Translations under genes and position numbers: made by a program | NCBI GenBank assembly: GCA_024233595.1 | Contig: JACKPK010000003.1 | Location: 62,001-126,000, forward strand | DNA length: 64,000 bases | Source: Deltaproteobacteria bacterium | GTDB lineage: Bacteria; UBA10199; JADGCS01 | Reading direction: 5' to 3' | Notes under the pieces: model-generated | Told to the model about the DNA's origin: nothing | The model's database searches: none | What the model saw: only the letters and a program-made list of their open reading frames with translations | Part shown: positions 60,106 through 64,000 of the stretch, in pieces | Position numbering within the stretch: the stretch's first letter is position 1 | Layout: each line of letters opens with the position of its first letter

Positions 60106-61049
60106 AAACAATCGTGATCACGATGGGCGATCCTGAAGGAATCGGTCCAGAGCTCATCGTAAAATCATTCAAACGAATTTCTCCCTCTTCTGATTTTACC
60201 TACAAGCTGTTTGTGGAGCGAGATGCCTTAGAAAACCAGGGCGCGGCTGAACTTTATAATCGCGCTGATCTTCATTTTTCGTTTTTAAACGAAGACTTTA
60301 AAACCGAACTTGCTATTGATGACGAATGTTCGCAAACTCGTTCTGGCGCAAAGGCTTATGCTTGTTTGAGCGCGGCTATCGATTTTATAAAAGCAAATCC
60401 TGGGTGTGGTTTGGTGACGGCGCCAGTTTCTAAAGATCGTTTGAAAAAAGCGGGTTTTGCTTTTTCGGGGCACACCGATTTTTTAGCGCATGCATTTAAC
60501 GCGTCCGATCACGCGATGATGCTCTTTCACGAAAAGTTAAAAGTTGTTTTGGTGACAACTCACGTTCCGTACAAAGATGTGCCTGAAAAAATAAACCAAG
60601 AAGAGATTGTTAAGAAAATTGCGATGACAGTCAGTTCTTTGCAAAATTGGTTTAAAATCAAACACCCAAAGATTGCTGTGTGCGGCCTGAATCCGCATGC
60701 GGGGGAACATGGCTTGTTGGGCGATGAAGAAATCAACATCATCACTCCGGCAATTGACCAGGCGGGCACTAAAATCAAAAATGCCAGCATACAAGGTCCT
60801 TTTGCGGCTGACACGGTGTTCATGCGCGCTATCAAAGGGGATTTTGACGCGGTGGTTTGCATGTATCATGACCAGGGCTTGGTTGCGGTGAAAACCACTG
60901 GTTTTGATGAGGGTGTGAATTTGACATTAGGGCTGCCCTTTGTGAGGACATCACCGGATCACGGTACTGCTTTTGACATTGCGGGCAAAGACTTGGCAAA
61001 CCCAGAGAGTTTTTTACAGGCCATTCAATGGGCCAAAAAATTAGATTAG
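60102..61049 (+). CDS. pdxA: 4-hydroxythreonine-4-phosphate dehydrogenase
   Basis: NAD-dependent enzyme of the DXP-dependent pyridoxal phosphate pathway. 315 residues, near the family size. ITMGDPEGIGPELIVK at the start, the metal-site His residues in FSGHTDFLAHAF and GLNPHAGEHGLLGDEE, and the third in VVCMYHDQGLVAVKT are conserved, as is GPFAADTVF. It starts inside the surA stop (ATGA). The phosphohexomutase follows after 8 bases. Confidence 0.96.
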   Translation: MKTIVITMGDPEGIGPELIVKSFKRISPSSDFTYKLFVERDALENQGAAELYNRADLHFSFLNEDFKTELAIDDECSQTRSGAKAYACLSAAIDFIKANPGCGLVTAPVSKDRLKKAGFAFSGHTDFLAHAFNASDHAMMLFHEKLKVVLVTTHVPYKDVPEKINQEEIVKKIAMTVSSLQNWFKIKHPKIAVCGLNPHAGEHGLLGDEEINIITPAIDQAGTKIKNASIQGPFAADTVFMRAIKGDFDAVVCMYHDQGLVAVKTTGFDEGVNLTLGLPFVRTSPDHGTAFDIAGKDLANPESFLQAIQWAKKLD

Positions 61050-61057
61050 AGGAAAAT

Positions 61058-62470
61058 ATGGCAGAAATTAAATTTGGAACAGATGGCTGGAGAGCTATCA
61101 TTGGTGAAGACTTTATTCCTGAAAACATCTCGCGCGTGATTCAAGCGTTTTGCGATGTGAAAAAACAAGAGAGCAATAAATTAATTTTTGTTGGTTATGA
61201 TCGCCGCTTGCGCTCACAACAGAGTGCGCGTTTGGTGGCTGAAATTCTTGGTGCCAATGGGTTTGAGGTTCGTCTCACAACAGATTTTTGCCCCACTCCT
61301 TGTGTGTCTTGGTTGGTCAAAACCAATCAAGCTTTAGCGGGGGTGATGATCACAGCATCTCACAACCCTTCCAATTGGAATGGGATTAAATTTAAAGAAT
61401 CAAATGGTGGGGCGGCTTCTCCTGAATACACGGGTGAAATCGAAGAGCAGATCAAAAAAAATGATGCCTCTGAACGAGATATTGTTTGGAAAGATTTACA
61501 AGAGTTGGGTGAAAGTGGTGTTGTGAAGTCTTTTGATCCAAAAGAAGAGTACGTGCATCATTTAAGAAATTTTGTTGATGTTGATGCCATTCGCGAAGCA
61601 AAATTCAAGATCGCGGTAGACCCTTTGTTTGGTGCAGGCACAGGGTTTGTGAAAGAGGTTTTGGAGCAAGATGTTTTTCAGATTCACGATCTTGCAGACA
61701 CTGATTTTGGTGGACTGAACCCAGAACCAATCGAAAAAAATCTAAGCGCTTTAAAAGAAACCATTGTGAAAAATAAATTGGATGTTGGTTTGGCTACAGA
61801 TGGCGACGCTGACCGCATTGGCGCTATGGATCAAGATGGACGCTTCATTAATTCACATCAGATTTTTTCGCTCTTGTTACGTCATAATCTTTCTTACCGA
61901 AAATTATCGGGAGTGATTGTTAAAAGTTTTTCGACCACTAAATTAATTGATCGTATTTGCGAAAAGCATGGCCTGAAAATGATTGAAACACCAATTGGCT
62001 TTAAGCACATTAGTCAGGAGCTCAAAAAGCATGATGCTTTGATGGGTGGAGAAGAGTCAGGCGGCATTAGTTTGCGCGATCATGTGCACGAACGTGATGG
62101 TGTTTTGAATGGTTTGTTGTTGTTAGAGATGATGGCTGTGAACAAAAAATCTATGCAAGAGCTATTGCAAGACATGGAAGCCGAGTATGGGCCGTATCGT
62201 TTTTATCGCGACGATTATCATTTAACCGATGCAAAAGTCACTGAAGTCAAAGCGCGCTTGGAAAAACAAGACGTCAAAGAGGCTGCGGGCTTGCGTTTGG
62301 ATCATTACGAGACCACCGATGGTACTAAATTAATTTTTGAAGACCAAAGCTGGTTGCTCATTCGTGCATCGGGAACAGAACCTTTGCTGCGTGTTTACGC
62401 CGAATCATCTAGCGATGAAAAAGTGCGTGCCTTGCTAGATTTTGCCAAAAGTGAATTCAAACTCGCCTGA
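61058..62470 (+). CDS. Phosphoglucomutase/phosphomannomutase family protein
   Basis: 470 residues from ATG 61058 (MAEIKFGTDGWRAIIGEDF) with AGAGGA upstream. Four-domain alpha-D-phosphohexomutase. The catalytic phosphoserine is in GVMITASHNPSNWNGIKFK (about 106), the Mg site in LATDGDADRIGAMD (about 250), sugar specificity GGEESGGIS (about 335) and the phosphate loop RASGTEPLLRVYAES. The GEESGG loop fits glucose/mannose-type enzymes rather than glucosamine GlmM. It ends in a strong bidirectional terminator. Confidence 0.9.
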   Translation: MAEIKFGTDGWRAIIGEDFIPENISRVIQAFCDVKKQESNKLIFVGYDRRLRSQQSARLVAEILGANGFEVRLTTDFCPTPCVSWLVKTNQALAGVMITASHNPSNWNGIKFKESNGGAASPEYTGEIEEQIKKNDASERDIVWKDLQELGESGVVKSFDPKEEYVHHLRNFVDVDAIREAKFKIAVDPLFGAGTGFVKEVLEQDVFQIHDLADTDFGGLNPEPIEKNLSALKETIVKNKLDVGLATDGDADRIGAMDQDGRFINSHQIFSLLLRHNLSYRKLSGVIVKSFSTTKLIDRICEKHGLKMIETPIGFKHISQELKKHDALMGGEESGGISLRDHVHERDGVLNGLLLLEMMAVNKKSMQELLQDMEAEYGPYRFYRDDYHLTDAKVTEVKARLEKQDVKEAAGLRLDHYETTDGTKLIFEDQSWLLIRASGTEPLLRVYAESSSDEKVRALLDFAKSEFKLA

Positions 62471-62489
62471 TCAGGTGAGCGCGAAGCAA

Positions 62490-62522
62490 AAAAAAAAAGT
62501 ACGTACTGAGTACGTACTTTTT
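62490..62522. terminator. Bidirectional intrinsic terminator
   Basis: A run of A, then GTACGTAC-TGA-GTACGTAC, then TTTTT gives perfect 13-bp arms around a 3-base loop. The A and T runs serve both strands between the convergent phosphohexomutase and aldolase genes. The right 21 bases (62502-62522) are identical to 7167-7187. A smaller dyad (CCTGATCAGG) lies just upstream over the stop codon. Confidence 0.9.
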
Positions 62523-62557
62523 GAAATTCATGAGACTTTCTTTTTTAAAATTGGGCT

Positions 62558-63610
62558 TTAGGCCACGGTGACGTTTTTGTTCAGGTAAACGTCTTGAATG
62601 GCGTTGAGGATTTCGACGCCTTCTTTAATGGGGCGTTGAAACGCTTTGCGTCCTGAAATCAATCCTGTGCCGCCAGCGCGTTTATTGATGACGGCTGTGC
62701 GGACAGCTTCGGCCAAATCGGTTTTACCAGAAGAAGCGCCACCGGAGTTGATCAAGCCAGCGCGGCCAGAAAAGCAGTTGAGCACTTGGTAGCGGCAAAG
62801 ATCGATCGGGTGGTCTGTTGCCAGATCGCTGTACATTTTGGGGTGAGACTTGCCAAACTTAACAGCAGGAAAGCCGCCGTTGTTTTCGGGTAATTTTTGT
62901 TTGATGATATCGGCTTGGATGGTGGCGCCAATGTGGTTTGCTTGTGCTGTGGTGTCAGCAGCAACATGGTAATCTTTGTCTTTATTAAAATCAGAGTTAC
63001 GCAAGTAGCACCACAAAACCGTACCCATGCCAAGTTCATGAGCCATTTGAAAGGCTTCGGCAATTTCAACAATTTGTCGTTTAGAATTATCAGAACCAAA
63101 GTAAATGGTGGCGCCAACAGCAGTGGCACCTAAGTTCCATGCTTCTTCAATGGTGCCAAACATGATTTGGTCGTATTCATTGGGATAAGTTAAAAGCTCG
63201 TTGTGGTTGATCTTAACAATGAAGGGAATTTTGTGGGCGTATTTGCGAGCAACGGCACCCAAAGCCCCAAATGTTGTCGCGACTGCATTGCAGCCACCTT
63301 CAATGGCTAGACGCAAAATGTTTTCGGGATCAAAGTAAAGAGGGTTTGGAGCAAAGGAGGCGCCGGCAGTGTGCTCAATGCCTTGGTCGACTGGTAAGAT
63401 CGAAACATAACCAGTGCCAGCAAGACGGCCTGTGTTGAAGATCTGGTTGAGTGATCTTAGCACCTGTGGATTGCGATCGGTTTGAGCAAAAACCCGGTCG
63501 ACAAAGTCAGGTCCAGGGATTTGAAGAAGATCGCTTGATACGATGGCTTTGTGTTCCAATAAATTGGAGGCATCGTCTCCTAATAATTCTACAATTTTGT
63601 CTGTGCTCAT
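62558..63610 (-). CDS. fbaB: Class I fructose-bisphosphate aldolase, DhnA/FbaB type
   Basis: 350 residues. Schiff-base aldolase of glycolysis and gluconeogenesis of the archaeal or DhnA type. SILPVDQGIEHTAGASFAPNPLYFDPENILRLAIEGGCNAVATT is diagnostic. The Schiff-base Lys is probably in PAVKFGKSHPKM (about 248), and the phosphate loops are LINSGGASSGKTD and GLISGRKAFQRP. GGGGAGA precedes the ATG. It is transcribed towards the shared terminator. Confidence 0.9.
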   Translation of the reverse strand: MSTDKIVELLGDDASNLLEHKAIVSSDLLQIPGPDFVDRVFAQTDRNPQVLRSLNQIFNTGRLAGTGYVSILPVDQGIEHTAGASFAPNPLYFDPENILRLAIEGGCNAVATTFGALGAVARKYAHKIPFIVKINHNELLTYPNEYDQIMFGTIEEAWNLGATAVGATIYFGSDNSKRQIVEIAEAFQMAHELGMGTVLWCYLRNSDFNKDKDYHVAADTTAQANHIGATIQADIIKQKLPENNGGFPAVKFGKSHPKMYSDLATDHPIDLCRYQVLNCFSGRAGLINSGGASSGKTDLAEAVRTAVINKRAGGTGLISGRKAFQRPIKEGVEILNAIQDVYLNKNVTVA

Positions 63611-63760
63611 TGAGTCTCCCCTATTTGCAAATTTGGGCCAAGTGGCCGGTGTTAAAAAATTTTAAATCCCTCAAAGCGGGCTATTTGCTAGGCGTTTAGG
63701 TCGCCTGATGCAAAAGTGCAATCCAAATTCTAGCCGATGGCACCGCGCTTTATTTGGAAT

Positions 63761-64000
63761 TTAACTCAGCTGCTTCACCGCATTGGCAATGCGCTTTAAG
63801 CCTTCTGTAATGGTGGCTTCATCAGTGGCATAGCTCATGCGTAAATACCCTTCTGCGCCAAAGGCACTGCCGTGCACAACAGCCACGCCGTGGTCTTCCA
63901 AAAGATGGAAACAAAAATCTTCGGATGAATTAATGGTCTTGCCCTGTTTTGTTGTCTTGCCAAAAACTTCAGAAACGTTTGGGAAAACATAGAAGGCGCC
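63761..64000 (-). CDS. Aspartate aminotransferase-like, C-terminal part
   Basis: The frame is open to the window edge and stops at 63761-63763. About 79 residues are visible, beginning GAFYVFPNVSEVFGK and containing FCFHLLEDHGVAVVHGSAFGAEGYLRMSYATDEATI. The final arginine of YLRMSYA corresponds to the substrate-carboxylate-binding Arg of class I aminotransferases. The PLP lysine lies outside the window. It reads in the same direction as the aldolase, 150 bases upstream of it. Confidence 0.88.
   Translation of the reverse strand, partial: GAFYVFPNVSEVFGKTTKQGKTINSSEDFCFHLLEDHGVAVVHGSAFGAEGYLRMSYATDEATITEGLKRIANAVKQLS

Overview
The window is chromosomal DNA of a Gram-negative bacterium of moderate GC content. 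The outer-membrane machinery (BamD, two SurA/PpiC-type chaperones, several lipoproteins), c-type cytochrome, type IV pilins, a PII/Amt pair and a futalosine-pathway menaquinone enzyme (MqnC) fit a deltaproteobacterium-like or Bdellovibrionota-like lineage. That placement is inference from gene content and is not proven by any single marker. Coding density is high, many genes overlap by ATGA/GTGA junctions, and GTG/TTG starts are frequent.

Layout. 1-4.9 kb: cell division (ftsA end, ftsZ, ftsK). 4.9-7.4 kb: an IscR-like Rrf2 regulator, a small orphan gene, and a gene-poor stretch with palindromic repeats and a decayed IS30-family element. 7.4-9.1 kb: rplU-rpmA-obgE. 9.4-16.2 kb: M23 peptidase, adenosine deaminase, secreted beta-helix protein, AAA/DUF4143 ATPase with a striking palindrome at its start codon, MscS-type channel. 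16.3-20.2 kb: stress and redox block with two tandem universal stress proteins, a K+ channel, an FNR-like regulator and a divergent cytochrome c. 20.2-24.4 kb: RNA methyltransferase, SAM hydrolase, orphan PD-(D/E)XK-like protein, mqnC. 24.6-26.4 kb: three type IV pilin-like genes. 26.5-33 kb: SDR, FAD oxidase, amtB-glnK, speA and a membrane protein. 33-38.3 kb: a minus-strand series fur, ubiD, nfeD, SPFH protein, secreted orphan, 2-hydroxyacid dehydrogenase. 38.3-46.4 kb: an accessory-looking region with orphan genes, a cardiolipin synthase, a REP-associated transposase (RAYT), comEC, PilZ and OsmC. 46.4-64 kb: mostly housekeeping (secA, prfC, hemJ, tRNA-Leu, bamD, TPR protein, GldA/GldFG-type ABC transporter, coaB, ppiC, surA, pdxA, phosphohexomutase, class I aldolase, end of an aminotransferase).

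The most unusual signal is a dispersed 11-12-mer, CAGACGGAGGA (reverse TCCTCCGTCTG). It occurs exactly 14 times (one of them a chance match in obgE) plus near copies, concentrated at 39-46 kb around the RAYT and comEC genes, at 52.3-52.6 kb, and at 7.2 kb. Some copies are paired head to head and some lie inside reading frames. It may be a minimal REP-type repeat spread by the RAYT, or a DNA-uptake-type word: its CCGTCTGA core resembles the neisserial uptake sequence, and comEC and type IV pilins are present. Neither role is shown here. Other notable items are a 17-bp perfect palindrome plus degenerate second copy at the AAA/DUF4143 start codon, an FNR-type box between an FNR-like regulator and a cytochrome gene, a ribosome-binding-site-sequestering stem before an SDR gene, and a 21-nt terminator-like sequence shared by two distant loci.
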